Assembly (NCBI RefSeq): GCF_000376945.1
Contig: NZ_AQXU01000016.1
Span: 96,457 to 160,456 of the forward strand
DNA: 64,000 bases
From: Leeia oryzae DSM 17879
Lineage (GTDB): Bacteria; Pseudomonadota; Gammaproteobacteria; Burkholderiales; Leeiaceae
Reading direction: 5' to 3'
Each line of letters opens with the position of its first letter. The stretch's first letter is position 1. A program made the position numbers and the translations under genes. The notes beneath the pieces are model-generated. The model was given only the letters and a program-made list of their open reading frames with translations. It was not told where the DNA came from and searched no databases. Shown here piece after piece: positions 1-9,084 of this stretch.

Positions 1-2
1 CC

Positions 3-1046
3 GGCACCCCTTTTCATCTGCATCAGAAAAACGGCCATACGCGGGTACTGGTATGCAGGGTGTGCCTGCTAGATCAGCAACACCATTTGCTACTCACCCT
101 TGTCGACAAAACCGGCGGGTCAACCCTGTTGCCTCCCCCCAAAAACATCGCCATGCTCAGCGACGAAACCAAAGCCATCCTGAACTGGTTACCCGTTGCC
201 ATTGAAATCTCGTCTGCCAATATAAATACCGCAGATACTCTGTTCATCAATAACAAGTTTTTCGAAATCTTTGGGTACACCCCGGAACAGGATGTCATCA
301 CGCTGGATGAATGGTGGGAGGTGGCCTACCCGGACCCGAGTTACCGCAAACTGGTCTCGGAAACCTGGCTGGCTGCAGTCAAGGAGGCCACAGAAAAAGG
401 GATGGATATGCCACCCCAGATCTGGGAGGTTCACTGCAAGGATGGCAGCAAAAAGAATATCGAATTCAGGTTCAGGGCCATTGGAGACAAATACGTCAAT
501 GTGTACGTCGATGTCACAGAACAGTTAGCCCTGGCCGCGGCGCTAAGAAAACAGGCCAATATCGATCCGCTGACAAACATTGCCAACCGACGTTATTTCT
601 TTCAGCAGGCCGACGATTTTATCCTGCAAGCCAGTCAGCGGCTGACCCCGTTATCCGTGCTGATCATGGATATCGACTTCTTCAAGATCATCAATGACCG
701 CTACGGTCATGAACACGGTGACGAAACCCTGAAAGAAATTGTGCTCAGAACCCAGCACTGTCTGAGCACTAGTGCTCTGTTTGCCCGGATGGGTGGAGAA
801 GAGTTTGCCATTTTACTGCCGGACACCCCGCTAGAACTGGCTAACCAGATAGCCTGGCAGATTTGCGAGCATATCGGTCAAACACCGGTTCGGGTGTTAG
901 ATAACGAAATCCCGGTCACCACCAGCATTGGCGTGGCCACGCTGTCTAGTACGGAGCATGACATCAATAGTGTCCTGCGCCGGGCAGATGAAGCCCTCTA
1001 CAAGGCCAAAGCGACCGGGCGCAACAGAGTAGTCTCAGCAACATGA
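3..1046 (+). CDS. PAS-PAS-GGDEF diguanylate cyclase (5' end outside window)
   Basis: Predicted diguanylate cyclase, making cyclic di-GMP from two GTP. The frame is open from base 3 with no stop. The residues before the first possible start (GTG at base 60) look like the last strands of a PAS domain (ending LVDKT), so the gene most likely begins upstream of the window. A second PAS domain follows at about bases 165-520 (FGYTPEQD region). The GGDEF domain spans about 545-1035, with the active-site motif GGEEF preceded by ARM and the metal-binding stretch MDIDFFK. The product-inhibition motif RxxD is absent at its usual place nine residues before GGEEF, so feedback inhibition at that site is not expected. 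No EAL domain follows. The sensory ligand is unknown. Confidence 0.88.
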   Translation, partial: GTPFHLHQKNGHTRVLVCRVCLLDQQHHLLLTLVDKTGGSTLLPPPKNIAMLSDETKAILNWLPVAIEISSANINTADTLFINNKFFEIFGYTPEQDVITLDEWWEVAYPDPSYRKLVSETWLAAVKEATEKGMDMPPQIWEVHCKDGSKKNIEFRFRAIGDKYVNVYVDVTEQLALAAALRKQANIDPLTNIANRRYFFQQADDFILQASQRLTPLSVLIMDIDFFKIINDRYGHEHGDETLKEIVLRTQHCLSTSALFARMGGEEFAILLPDTPLELANQIAWQICEHIGQTPVRVLDNEIPVTTSIGVATLSSTEHDINSVLRRADEALYKAKATGRNRVVSAT

Positions 1047-1091
1047 ATACATTGGCCGAAGCACTGCGGTCAATCCAGGTCGAAACACCTG

Positions 1092-1544
1092 TTAGCGCAT
1101 CGCATATTTGTTCAGAAACTTGTCCAGTTGGCTGGCAAAAGCTTGCCGGTCTGACTGGTTAAGCGCAGAAGGCCCGCCAGTTTCTATGCCACTGCTGCGC
1201 AATGACTCCATAAAATCACGCATGGCCAGCTTTTCCCGAATATTCTCGGGCGAGTAAAACTCCCCGCGCGGGTTCAGGGCATGCGCCTGCTTTTCAATGA
1301 TTAAAGCGGCCAGCGGAATATCCGCGGTAATCACCAGATCGCCAATTTCAGCATGCTGCACAATCCAGTTATCGGCCACATCAAACCCGGCGGGCACCTG
1401 CCGGGCAAACAGATAGGACGAAGGCGGCACGCGCAGCAAGCGGTTAGCCACCAGCGTGGTGCGTACCTGCCAGCGGTCTGCCGCCCGAAACAGGATATCC
1501 TTGATGACATTGGGGCAGGCATCCGCATCCACCCAGATGCACAT
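1092..1544 (-). CDS. YaiI/YqxD family (UPF0178, DUF188) protein
   Basis: A protein of 150 residues matching the UPF0178 family by its opening [19 protein letters not shown] and its later [11 protein letters not shown] and NPRGEFY segments. The family has a PIN-like fold with clustered aspartates, suggesting a nuclease-like or metal-binding role, but its function is not established. I chose the ATG at base 1544 because family members start directly before the WVDADACP strand and a GGGGC stretch lies a few bases upstream. An in-frame TTG at 1580 would add 12 unsupported residues. It lies just downstream of ybiT on the same strand and may be cotranscribed with it. Confidence 0.85.
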   Translation of the reverse strand: MCIWVDADACPNVIKDILFRAADRWQVRTTLVANRLLRVPPSSYLFARQVPAGFDVADNWIVQHAEIGDLVITADIPLAALIIEKQAHALNPRGEFYSPENIREKLAMRDFMESLRSSGIETGGPSALNQSDRQAFASQLDKFLNKYAMR

Positions 1545-1583
1545 GCCTGCCCCGCGTTCAGAAGCAGAAATATCGCTCAAGAC

Positions 1584-3188
1584 TTACTCGATACCACGGC
1601 TATGCAGATAGTCATCGTAACCACCCAGGTAGTGGGTATAGCCACCTTCACCATCCAGCTCCAGCACCTGTGTCGCCAGCGAGCTTACAAACTGACGGTC
1701 ATGTGATACGAAAATCAGCGTACCCTTGAACATCTCCAGCGCCATGTTCAAGGATTCAATGGATTCCATATCCAGATGGTTTGTCGGTTCATCCATCACC
1801 AGTACGTTGTCTTTTTGCAGCAGCAGCTTGCCAAACAGCATGCGGCACTTCTCGCCACCGGACAATACGCGTGCGCTCTTCTTGGTATCTTCACTTGAGA
1901 ACAGCAAACGGCCCAGCGTGCCACGGATAACCTGTTCGTCATCACCCGGTTGCGCCCACTGGTACATCCAGTCATACAGGTTCATGTCGGTATCAAAATC
2001 TGCCGCATGATCCTGGGCAAAATAACCGACCTGGGCTTTTTCTGCCCATTTCACCGTACCATGATCAGGAGCCAGATCGCCTACCAGCGTACGCAGCAGG
2101 GATGTCTTACCCGCGCCGTTAGGGCCGATGACCGCAATTTTCTGGCCGGCTTCGATAATCAGGTTCAGATTCTTGAACAAAGGCTTGTCAAAGGATTTGG
2201 ACACACCGGACAACTCGACTGCCTGGCGGTGCAATTTGTTTTTCTCATCCGGCTCAAACCGGATATACGGGTTCTGGCGTGAAGACGGCTTGACCGTGAC
2301 CATCTCAGACTTGATTTTGTCGGCCAGACGCAAGCGCGAGGTTGCCTGGCGGGACTTGGACTTGTTGGCCGCAAAACGGGCCGCAAATGCCTGCAGCTCG
2401 GCGACTTTTTCTTTCGCCTTGGCGTTATCCGTCAGCAAGCGGGCACGTGCCTCGCTGGACGCCATCATGTAGTCATCGTAGTTGCCTGGATACACGCGCA
2501 CTTCACCGTAGTCCAGATCGGCAATGTGGGTACAGACCGAGTTCAAGAAGTGGCGGTCATGCGAAATGATGATCATGGTAGATTCGCGGCTGTTCAGTAC
2601 TTCTTCCAGCCAGCGAATGGTGTTGATGTCCAGGTTGTTGGTAGGTTCGTCCAGCAGCAGCACATCCGGATTAGAGAATAGCGCCTGCGCCAGCAACACC
2701 CGCAGCTTAAAGCCTGGTGCCACTTCACTCATCGGGCCATTGTGCAGGCTTTCGGGAATCCCCGCGCCCAGTAGCAGGGCACCGGCACGTGCTTCTGCAT
2801 CATAGCCGCCCAGTTCGCCAAAATGCGTTTCGAGCTCGGCCGCACGCATGTAATCTTCTTCTGTGGCTTCCAGATTGGCATAAATGGCATCCCGCGCTTC
2901 ACGGGTGGCCCACATTTCCGTATGCCCCATCAGCACCACGTCCAGCACGCGCATATCTTCAAAGCCAAACTGGTCCTGACGCAACTTGCCCAGGCGTTCG
3001 CCCGGGTCCAGACTCACATTACCGTGCGTTGGCTCCAGGTCCCCCCCAAGAATTTTCATGAAGGTAGACTTACCCGCGCCATTGGCACCGATCAGACCAT
3101 AACGGTTGCCGTCACCAAACTTGACGGATACTTTTTCAAATAACGGTTTGGCACCGAACTGCATTGTAATGCTATTGGAACTAAGCAA
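1584..3188 (-). CDS. ybiT: ABC-F family ATPase YbiT
   Basis: Soluble ABC-F protein of 534 residues with two ATP-binding cassettes and no membrane segment. ABC-F proteins bind the ribosomal E site and modulate translation. The first Walker A is GANGAGKST (about residue 34) and the second is GPNGAGKTS (about 354). The signature and Walker B regions [11 protein letters not shown] and [10 protein letters not shown] are intact. The linker between the domains is long and basic, as expected for the P-site tRNA-interacting motif. The length and the N-terminal [10 protein letters not shown] region match E. coli YbiT closely rather than EttA or Uup. The start is a TTG at 3186-3188 preceded by GAGGG at a good distance, and it aligns with the E. 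coli start. It is transcribed divergently from dapA. Confidence 0.93.
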   Translation of the reverse strand: MLSSNSITMQFGAKPLFEKVSVKFGDGNRYGLIGANGAGKSTFMKILGGDLEPTHGNVSLDPGERLGKLRQDQFGFEDMRVLDVVLMGHTEMWATREARDAIYANLEATEEDYMRAAELETHFGELGGYDAEARAGALLLGAGIPESLHNGPMSEVAPGFKLRVLLAQALFSNPDVLLLDEPTNNLDINTIRWLEEVLNSRESTMIIISHDRHFLNSVCTHIADLDYGEVRVYPGNYDDYMMASSEARARLLTDNAKAKEKVAELQAFAARFAANKSKSRQATSRLRLADKIKSEMVTVKPSSRQNPYIRFEPDEKNKLHRQAVELSGVSKSFDKPLFKNLNLIIEAGQKIAVIGPNGAGKTSLLRTLVGDLAPDHGTVKWAEKAQVGYFAQDHAADFDTDMNLYDWMYQWAQPGDDEQVIRGTLGRLLFSSEDTKKSARVLSGGEKCRMLFGKLLLQKDNVLVMDEPTNHLDMESIESLNMALEMFKGTLIFVSHDRQFVSSLATQVLELDGEGGYTHYLGGYDDYLHSRGIE

Positions 3189-3426
3189 CTTGATCGCCCT
3201 CTATTACCACAAGGATGCCCGGAACATGCGCCAAGCACCTGAATTTGTTTGTCAAATGATCAAATTCTACCATATTTGCCCGCGCTTTCCGAAGTCAATC
3301 TCACAACGGTATTTTCTCTTACAAACTTATTCGGTTACACTATCGCTTTATTGTGGTGTTCTGATGGCGGATGTGCCATTTTCGCAACGCCACGGCACCT
3401 AACCATTTTCTGGAAAGATTCGTACC

Positions 3427-4314
3427 ATGCTTACCGGCAGTCTTGTTGCAATTGTGACCCCCATGCACGAAGACGGTTCGCTAGATTTTGACGCGTTCCG
3501 CCAACTGATTGAATTTCACATCGAGCAGAAGTCGGATGGCCTGGTCGTTGTCGGCACCACGGGTGAATCTCCAACCGTCACCGTTGCAGAGCATGTTGAG
3601 CTGATCCGCTTTGCGGTAGCGCATGCCAAAGGTCGCATCCCGGTGATTGCCGGCACAGGTGCAAACTCCACGCACGAAGCCATTGCGCTGACCAAAGCGG
3701 CAAAAGAAGCAGGTGCCCAGGCTTGCCTGTCAGTCGTGCCTTATTACAACAAGCCCACCCAGGAAGGCTTGTACCAGCATTTCAAAACCATTGCTGAAGC
3801 AGTGGATATTCCGGTCATTCTGTACAACGTACCGGGCCGCACCGTTGCCGACATGAGCAACGATACGGTGGTACGTCTGGCGGCCATTCCAAATATCATC
3901 GGCATCAAGGATGCGACCGGTGACATGGCCCGCGCAACCGACCTGTTCAGCCGCGTTCCGGCAGACTTTGCGTTGTATACGGGTGATGATGCAACCGCCC
4001 TGCCGTTCATGCTGCTGGGCGGGCATGGCGTGATTTCCGTCACGGCCAACGTGGCGCCAAAAGCCATGCACGACCTTTGCGTTGCTGCACGCAGCGGTAA
4101 CATTGCTGAAGCACGCAAGATCAATAATGCATTGTTCGGCCTGCATACCAAGCTGTTTGTAGAAGCGAACCCTATCCCGGTGAAATGGGCAACCGCACAG
4201 CTTGGCCTGATGAAAAACGGCATTCGCCTGCCGCTGACCCCGCTGTCTGCCGCCGGGCAAACCGCCGTCAGCGCCGCCCTTGAACAAGCTGGTGATCTGA
4301 TTCGCCGTAACTGA
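3427..4314 (+). CDS. dapA: 4-hydroxy-tetrahydrodipicolinate synthase
   Basis: Class I aldolase of 295 residues that condenses pyruvate with aspartate semialdehyde, the first committed step of lysine and diaminopimelate synthesis. The opening [13 protein letters not shown], the [10 protein letters not shown] substrate motif, the tyrosine in LYNVPGRT and the Schiff-base lysine in IGIKDATGD are all present. The length equals that of the E. coli enzyme. It is followed after only a few bases by bamC, the same dapA-bamC order as in E. coli, so the two are probably cotranscribed. Confidence 0.97.
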   Translation: MLTGSLVAIVTPMHEDGSLDFDAFRQLIEFHIEQKSDGLVVVGTTGESPTVTVAEHVELIRFAVAHAKGRIPVIAGTGANSTHEAIALTKAAKEAGAQACLSVVPYYNKPTQEGLYQHFKTIAEAVDIPVILYNVPGRTVADMSNDTVVRLAAIPNIIGIKDATGDMARATDLFSRVPADFALYTGDDATALPFMLLGGHGVISVTANVAPKAMHDLCVAARSGNIAEARKINNALFGLHTKLFVEANPIPVKWATAQLGLMKNGIRLPLTPLSAAGQTAVSAALEQAGDLIRRN

Positions 4315-4341
4315 TTAATGCCAACTTACAGAAAGATGTGC

Positions 4342-5478
4342 ATGCGCACGACAAAACTGATTCCTGGTTGCTTACTGATTTCCATGATGCTGGCGGGTTG
4401 TAACAGCGCGCTTTATCAAGGCAAGAAAATAGATTATCGCAGTGCAGGTGAAGCGCCGGGTCTGGACGTACCGCCAGACCTGTCCAAGCCAAACTATGAC
4501 TCCCGGTTTAGCATGCCGGAAGTCAACCGTGGTGGCACCGCCACTTACTCAGCCTACGCCGATGGCAATGCGCAAGCGGCCAACAGCACCGACAGCAACA
4601 TTCTGCCAAAAGTGAACAAAGTAACTGTCGAGCGCACGGGCAATACCCGCTGGCTGGTAGTCGACGCTAATCCAGACCAGCTATGGCTGCCGGTCAAAGA
4701 CTTCTGGCAGGAACTGGGCTTCATCATCAAGGTGGAAGAGCCAAGTACCGGCATCATGGAAACCGACTGGGCCGAAAACCGTGCCTTGATTCCGGATGAC
4801 ATCATCCGTAACACCTTCGGCAAATGGTTTGACAGCGCCTACTCCACCGATGAGCGCGACAAATTCCGCACACGCATGGAGCGTCGGGCAGATGGCAAAA
4901 CCGAGATTTACATCTCCCATCGTGGCATGTACGAAGCGTATGTAGAGAAAAACAGCAAAGGGGCCTCCTCTACCGTCTGGCAACCACGCCCGGTTGATCC
5001 GGAGCTGGAAGCAGAAATGATGAACCGCCTGATGCTGCGTCTGGGCATGGATGAGAATGCGGCCAAACAGGCACTGGCCAACAAACAAAGCACGGCCAAT
5101 GAACGTGCCAAGCTGGTGAAACAAGGTGCCGGTGGCTACATCGCACTGGACGAGCAGTTTGACCGAGCATGGCGCCGTGTTGGACTGGTACTGGATCGCA
5201 GTGGCTTTACCGTTGTCGACCGCAACCGCAATGACGGCATTTACTTTGTCAGCTACAAAGACGAACAAGTGCCTGACAATGGCAGCAGCGGCGGCTGGTT
5301 CTCCTGGCTGTGGGGCAATAGCGAAGAGAAGAAAAAACCGGAAGTCATTCAGTACCGCATTGCGGTGAAGGCTGACGGTGAAACCTCTCAGGTTTCTGTA
5401 CAGGATAAAACTGGCGCCGCCGATACCAGCCCTGTCAGCAACAAACTGCTATCGATCCTGTTCGATCAGTTACGTTAA
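4342..5478 (+). CDS. bamC: Outer membrane assembly lipoprotein BamC
   Basis: Lipoprotein subunit of the BAM complex, which inserts beta-barrel proteins into the outer membrane. The N-terminus is a lipoprotein signal peptide ending in the lipobox LAGC, so the mature protein begins at that cysteine. Next comes an unstructured stretch with the conserved DYRSAG..PGLDVPPDL signature that contacts BamD, followed by two helix-grip domains (about residues 90-210 and 250-370). I chose the ATG at 4342 because AGAAAG lies six bases before it and it gives a 20-residue signal peptide. ATGs at 4318 and 4336 are alternatives. The protein is slightly longer than E. coli BamC. A strong terminator follows at 5511-5543. 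Confidence 0.9.
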   Translation: MRTTKLIPGCLLISMMLAGCNSALYQGKKIDYRSAGEAPGLDVPPDLSKPNYDSRFSMPEVNRGGTATYSAYADGNAQAANSTDSNILPKVNKVTVERTGNTRWLVVDANPDQLWLPVKDFWQELGFIIKVEEPSTGIMETDWAENRALIPDDIIRNTFGKWFDSAYSTDERDKFRTRMERRADGKTEIYISHRGMYEAYVEKNSKGASSTVWQPRPVDPELEAEMMNRLMLRLGMDENAAKQALANKQSTANERAKLVKQGAGGYIALDEQFDRAWRRVGLVLDRSGFTVVDRNRNDGIYFVSYKDEQVPDNGSSGGWFSWLWGNSEEKKKPEVIQYRIAVKADGETSQVSVQDKTGAADTSPVSNKLLSILFDQLR

Positions 5479-5510
5479 TCCGCCTGTGCCAGCCCGTCTG
5501 GCATGACCAC

Positions 5511-5543
5511 AAAAAACGCGGCGCAGTCTTGGCCGCGTTTTTT
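5511..5543 (+). terminator. Intrinsic terminator after dapA-bamC
   Basis: A 12-base arm with six A residues and CGCGGC (5511-5522) pairs with GCCGCG followed by six T residues (5532-5543) around a 9-base loop. It lies 33 bases past the bamC stop and ends the dapA-bamC unit. The flanking A and T runs would let it work in both directions. Confidence 0.85.
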
Positions 5544-5579
5544 GTTGCTGACTATCACACGCAACACAGGAACACATCC

Positions 5580-6353
5580 ATGCGCTTTGCCGCACTGGGC
5601 AGCGGAAGTGAAGGCAATTCGCTGCTCGTTCAAGCTGAAGACACCTGCATCATGATTGATTGCGGGCTGGGGCTGAAAGAAACAGAAACCCGGCTGGCCA
5701 GACTCGACATGACGCCAGACCAGGTCCAGGCCATTTTTGTGACGCACGAGCATGCCGATCATATTTCCGGTGTCGATAAACTGGCCTGCAAATACCGGAT
5801 ACCGGTCTACGCCAGTTACGGCACATTGAATGCAGCGCCCAAAGTCAGTAGTCGGCTCCCATTGCTGCAACCCTATGACAGCCATGCCACAGAGGTACTG
5901 GAAGTAGGTGCGCTATGCATCCACCCTTTTACGGTGCCACACGATGCAAGGGAGCCCACGCAATTTGTCATCGCCCATGACAACAAAAAGCTCGGCTTGC
6001 TGACTGATGTAGGCTCCATCACGGCACACATGACGCGGATGCTGCAAAATCTGGACGCCTTCATTCTGGAATGCAATCACGATGAAAAAATGCTGATGGA
6101 AGGCAAGTATCCGTATTCGCTCAAAAAACGTGTTGGCGGCCCGTATGGCCATCTATCCAATACCCAGGCGGCAGAACTGCTGCAGCAACTGAACGTCAAC
6201 CGGCTGCAACATCTGATTGCCGCACACCTGAGCCAGGAAAACAACGATCCGGCACTTGTCAAAAGCACGCTGGCAGAGACACTGGCATGCGACCCGAACT
6301 GGATACGAATTTCGGATCAATACAGCGGTTTCGACTGGCTTCAGATACAATAG
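5580..6353 (+). CDS. Metallo-beta-lactamase-fold hydrolase (YycJ/WalJ-like)
   Basis: MBL-fold metallohydrolase of 257 residues. The zinc motif is THEHADH at residues 55-61. Further metal ligands are likely in FTVPHDA, LLTDVGSIT and ILECNHDE. The opening MRFAALGSGSEGNS is typical of the YycJ/WalJ branch, which includes predicted DNA exonucleases and phosphodiesterases. The substrate here is unknown. I chose the ATG at 5580, with CAGGA just upstream, because the conserved fold begins there. A longer reading from 5529 would run through the preceding terminator. ubiD follows after 30 bases, so cotranscription is likely. Confidence 0.88.
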   Translation: MRFAALGSGSEGNSLLVQAEDTCIMIDCGLGLKETETRLARLDMTPDQVQAIFVTHEHADHISGVDKLACKYRIPVYASYGTLNAAPKVSSRLPLLQPYDSHATEVLEVGALCIHPFTVPHDAREPTQFVIAHDNKKLGLLTDVGSITAHMTRMLQNLDAFILECNHDEKMLMEGKYPYSLKKRVGGPYGHLSNTQAAELLQQLNVNRLQHLIAAHLSQENNDPALVKSTLAETLACDPNWIRISDQYSGFDWLQIQ

Positions 6354-6383
6354 CAGCCAACTAGACGACCTCAAAAGCTCATC

Positions 6384-7886
6384 ATGCGTTATCAAGATTT
6401 ACGGGATTTCCTGCAGCAACTGGAAGCTGTCGGCGAACTCAAGCGAATTCAGCACCCGGTCTCCCCTAAACTGGAAATGACCGAGATATCGGACCGCATC
6501 CTGCGGGCAGAAGGCCCCGCCCTGCTGTTTGAGCAGCCTGATTATCAACCCGGTTTTCAGCAAAAGCGCATGCCCGTGCTGGCCAACCTGTTTGGCACGC
6601 CCAAGCGCGTTGCCATGGGGATGGGGGCAGATTCCGTCAGCGCTTTGCGTGAAATTGGCACCTTGCTGGCTTATCTCAAGGAGCCCGAGCCCCCCAAAGG
6701 GCTGAAAGACGCCTGGGACAAGCTCCCCATTCTGAAACAAGTGCTGAACATGGCGCCCAAGATTCAGCGTTCCGGCCTATGTCAGAGCATTGTCTGGGAA
6801 GGGAAAGACGTTGACCTCTCCCGCTTGCCCATCCAGCATTGCTGGCCTGGCGATATTGCCCCACTGATTACCTGGGGGCTGGTCGTGACCAAAGGCCCCA
6901 ATAAAAAGCGCCAGAATCTGGGCATCTATCGGCAGCAGGTTCTCGGCCCCAATAAAGTCATCATGCGCTGGCTGGCGCACCGGGGTGGCGCACTGGATTT
7001 CCGCGAGCACGGCCGCCAACATCCGGGCACACCTTACCCCGTTGCCGTGGTACTGGGTTGTGATCCGGCCACCATTCTTGGCGCCGTTACGCCCGTGCCG
7101 GACACCTTGTCGGAATATCAGTTTGCCGGTCTGCTGCGTGGCAGCAAGACTGAACTTGTGAAATGCATCGGCAATGACCTGCATGTGCCGGCCAGGGCCG
7201 AAATCGTGCTGGAAGGCAATATCTACCCGGATGCGAGTGATCCTTCCGGTTTCGAGTCTGCCATGGAAGGCCCTTACGGGGACCATACAGGCTATTACAA
7301 TGAGCAAGACCGTTTCCCGGTCTTTACCATTGACCGCATCACCATGCGCGAGAACCCCATTTACCACAGCACCTATACCGGCAAGCCACCTGATGAGCCA
7401 GCGATCCTGGGTGTTGCATTAAATGAGGTTTTTGTCCCTATCCTGCAGAAGCAATTTCCGGAAATTGTGGACTTTTACCTGCCTCCGGAAGGGTGTTCCT
7501 ACCGGATGGCCGTTGTATCGATCAAAAAACAGTACCCGGGCCACGCCAAACGCGTGATGTTCGGCATCTGGAGCTATTTGCGGCAGTTCATGTATACCAA
7601 GTTTATCGTGGTAGTCGACGATGACGTGAATACACGCGACTGGAAAGAAGTCATGTGGGCCATTACCACCCGCATGGACCCGAGCCGGGATACCACGCTG
7701 GTCGACCATACGCCGATTGATTACCTCGACTTTGCCAGCCCGGTATCCGGACTGGGGAGCAAGATGGGCATGGATGCAACCAACAAATGGGCTGGCGAAA
7801 CCAACCGGGAATGGGGTACACCCATCACCATGGAGCCCGCAGTCAAAGAAAAAATCGACAGCATTTGGGATCAGTTAGGCCTCTGA
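6384..7886 (+). CDS. ubiD: 4-hydroxy-3-polyprenylbenzoate decarboxylase UbiD
   Basis: Prenylated-FMN-dependent decarboxylase of 500 residues that removes the carboxyl group from the polyprenylated hydroxybenzoate intermediate of ubiquinone synthesis. The opening [14 protein letters not shown], the [10 protein letters not shown] segment, the region containing the catalytic Glu-Arg-Glu network ([17 protein letters not shown]) and the closing [12 protein letters not shown] all match the family at the expected length. The cofactor-supplying partner UbiX is not in the window. A terminator follows at 7936-7973. Confidence 0.96.
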   Translation: MRYQDLRDFLQQLEAVGELKRIQHPVSPKLEMTEISDRILRAEGPALLFEQPDYQPGFQQKRMPVLANLFGTPKRVAMGMGADSVSALREIGTLLAYLKEPEPPKGLKDAWDKLPILKQVLNMAPKIQRSGLCQSIVWEGKDVDLSRLPIQHCWPGDIAPLITWGLVVTKGPNKKRQNLGIYRQQVLGPNKVIMRWLAHRGGALDFREHGRQHPGTPYPVAVVLGCDPATILGAVTPVPDTLSEYQFAGLLRGSKTELVKCIGNDLHVPARAEIVLEGNIYPDASDPSGFESAMEGPYGDHTGYYNEQDRFPVFTIDRITMRENPIYHSTYTGKPPDEPAILGVALNEVFVPILQKQFPEIVDFYLPPEGCSYRMAVVSIKKQYPGHAKRVMFGIWSYLRQFMYTKFIVVVDDDVNTRDWKEVMWAITTRMDPSRDTTLVDHTPIDYLDFASPVSGLGSKMGMDATNKWAGETNREWGTPITMEPAVKEKIDSIWDQLGL

Positions 7887-7935
7887 TTCACCCGACCGGT
7901 TGCATGGCATTTTTGCAACATGTAATCCCTCTATT

Positions 7936-7973
7936 TAACCGCGCAGAGCTAACGCTTTTGCGCGGTTATTCTT
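7936..7973 (+). terminator. Intrinsic terminator after ubiD
   Basis: TAACCGCGC (7936-7944) pairs with GCGCGGTTA (7960-7968) around a 15-base loop and is followed by a T-rich tail. It lies about 50 bases beyond the ubiD stop. Confidence 0.75.
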
Positions 7974-8192
7974 TTGGTAATCCTAGAGCTTGCCAGGCGT
8001 GCGAAATCACTTTGCAAGCGCTCTTATAGGCTTTTGCGGAATGCAAATATCTGGTGATTATCTGGCGAAGCTGGTAATGGCAATATCACAGATAATTGCG
8101 CATAGGAATTGAACAGGTAAACAGATTATCTAGGAGGGAAATACGCCGAAGAATACAGCGGGTAACAGATTGCCATTTCATGACTTACAAAA

Positions 8193-8224
8193 ACAAAAAG
8201 CCGACCTTGCGGCCGGCTTTTTTT
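8193..8224 (-). terminator. Intrinsic terminator of the small repeat lipoprotein gene
   Basis: Read on the minus strand, AAAAAGCCGGCC, loop GCAA and GGTCGGCTTTTTG form a compact hairpin followed by a T-rich run. It lies 14 bases beyond the stop of the gene at 8238-8441, which supports that gene as a genuine short transcription unit. Confidence 0.8.
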
Positions 8225-8237
8225 GCAGCTCTAAGAA

Positions 8238-8375
8238 TTACTTAGAAGCTGGGGCTTCAGAAGCAGCTGCTTCAGAAGCTGGGGCTTCAGAAGCTGGAGC
8301 TTCAGATGCTGCTGCTTCAGATGCTGGAGCTTCAGAAGCTACAACTTCAGATGCTGCTGCTTCAGATGCTGGTTC
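8238..8375. repeat. 15-bp tandem repeat encoding ASExx units
   Basis: Roughly eight copies of a 15-base unit built around GCTTCAGAAGC or GCTTCAGATGC. The core is nearly its own reverse complement, so the opposite strand also reads Ala-Ser-Glu/Asp-Ala in one frame. Copies differ at a few third-codon positions, so the array is not perfectly homogeneous. Confidence 0.85.
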
Positions 8376-8441
8376 TTCTTTTTTACATGCGGCCAAAGCC
8401 AGTGCTGCCATCAGAGCGGCTACGATAACGGATAGTTTCAT
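8238..8441 (-). CDS. Small lipoprotein with Ala-Ser-Glu pentapeptide repeats
   Basis: A 67-residue protein with a lipoprotein signal peptide (about 18 residues, lipobox LAAC), then KKEEP and eight pentapeptide units of the form ASE followed by AA, AP or VV, ending ASK. The mature part is therefore an acidic, flexible, low-complexity tail anchored by lipid, probably in the outer membrane. AAGGG precedes the ATG by about nine bases, and a terminator follows immediately. The repeat unit in DNA is 15 bases long and could vary in number by slippage. No function can be assigned. Neisseriales carry similar short Ala/Ser/Glu/Pro lipoproteins, which is a general resemblance only. Confidence 0.8.
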   Translation of the reverse strand: MKLSVIVAALMAALALAACKKEEPASEAAASEVVASEAPASEAAASEAPASEAPASEAAASEAPASK

Positions 8442-8595
8442 TTGAATACCCTTAGTCTAGTTACGAACAAAATCGGATTGGACAAAAGCGACCGCGCCCA
8501 GTTAAGCAATAGCATTTCACCAGCAACAGTGCCGATCGACTGGCGAATTCTATCACGCCTTTCAGAAAAGAAAATAGCTTTTTTAAAAAACTTTG

Positions 8596-9084
8596 TCATA
8601 GACCCAACACTGTTGCGCTAATTACCACATGAGACTCGTCCCAGGCATCATTAAACCGGTTTTGCAAAGGCTTAACTTCGGCTGGATCATGGCCTACCCA
8701 GACAGAACGGGGCTGATTTTCGTCCAAACGACGCAAATAATGGGTATGGTCTACCACAAACAAGGTATCAGACTGTTTTGTTGCGTCTACGCCACCCTGA
8801 TGCACCAGCACCTGGTCAGGGAATTTCCTGACCAGGGCTTTCAGCCTTTCTGCATGCCGCTGCGCATGCATCGGCTGACGCAGCACGATACGTACGCGGT
8901 TTTGCCGCTCTCTGGAGAGGAAAGCATGCAAGGCATCATGGAAAGGTCTGGATTCAAATAACGGGTATTGCCAGTCATGGGTGAAGATGTCGATTTCAGC
9001 ATCGGCAGACACCAGCAAAGACAGACAGGCAAGATCAAAACTTGCGAAATCCGTCAGTATTTGCCGGAAGGCTGCATTAGCCAA
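8596..9084 (-). CDS. Conserved hypothetical protein, phospholipase D-like pattern, coupled to roxA
   Basis: A 162-residue soluble protein. I do not recognise a characterised homologue. The pattern IFTHDWQYPLFESRPFHDAL, then FLSR, VRIVLRQP and a closing segment with DHTHYLRR resembles the DUF7931-type domain found elsewhere fused to acetyltransferases. That assignment is tentative. No signal peptide or membrane segment is visible. The likely start is a TTG at 9082-9084 overlapping the roxA stop by eight bases, with GGGTGGG just upstream, so translation is probably coupled to roxA. Confidence 0.7.
   Translation of the reverse strand: MANAAFRQILTDFASFDLACLSLLVSADAEIDIFTHDWQYPLFESRPFHDALHAFLSRERQNRVRIVLRQPMHAQRHAERLKALVRKFPDQVLVHQGGVDATKQSDTLFVVDHTHYLRRLDENQPRSVWVGHDPAEVKPLQNRFNDAWDESHVVISATVLGL

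Larger units (their letters stand above)
7887..8237. other. Intergenic region with two terminators
   Basis: About 350 bases between ubiD (plus) and the small lipoprotein gene (minus). It holds one terminator near each end. The middle (about 7980-8190) has no supported gene. A short motif GATTATCT recurs there loosely, and an AGGAGGG stretch near 8131 is not followed by a start codon. I see nothing else. Confidence 0.6.
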
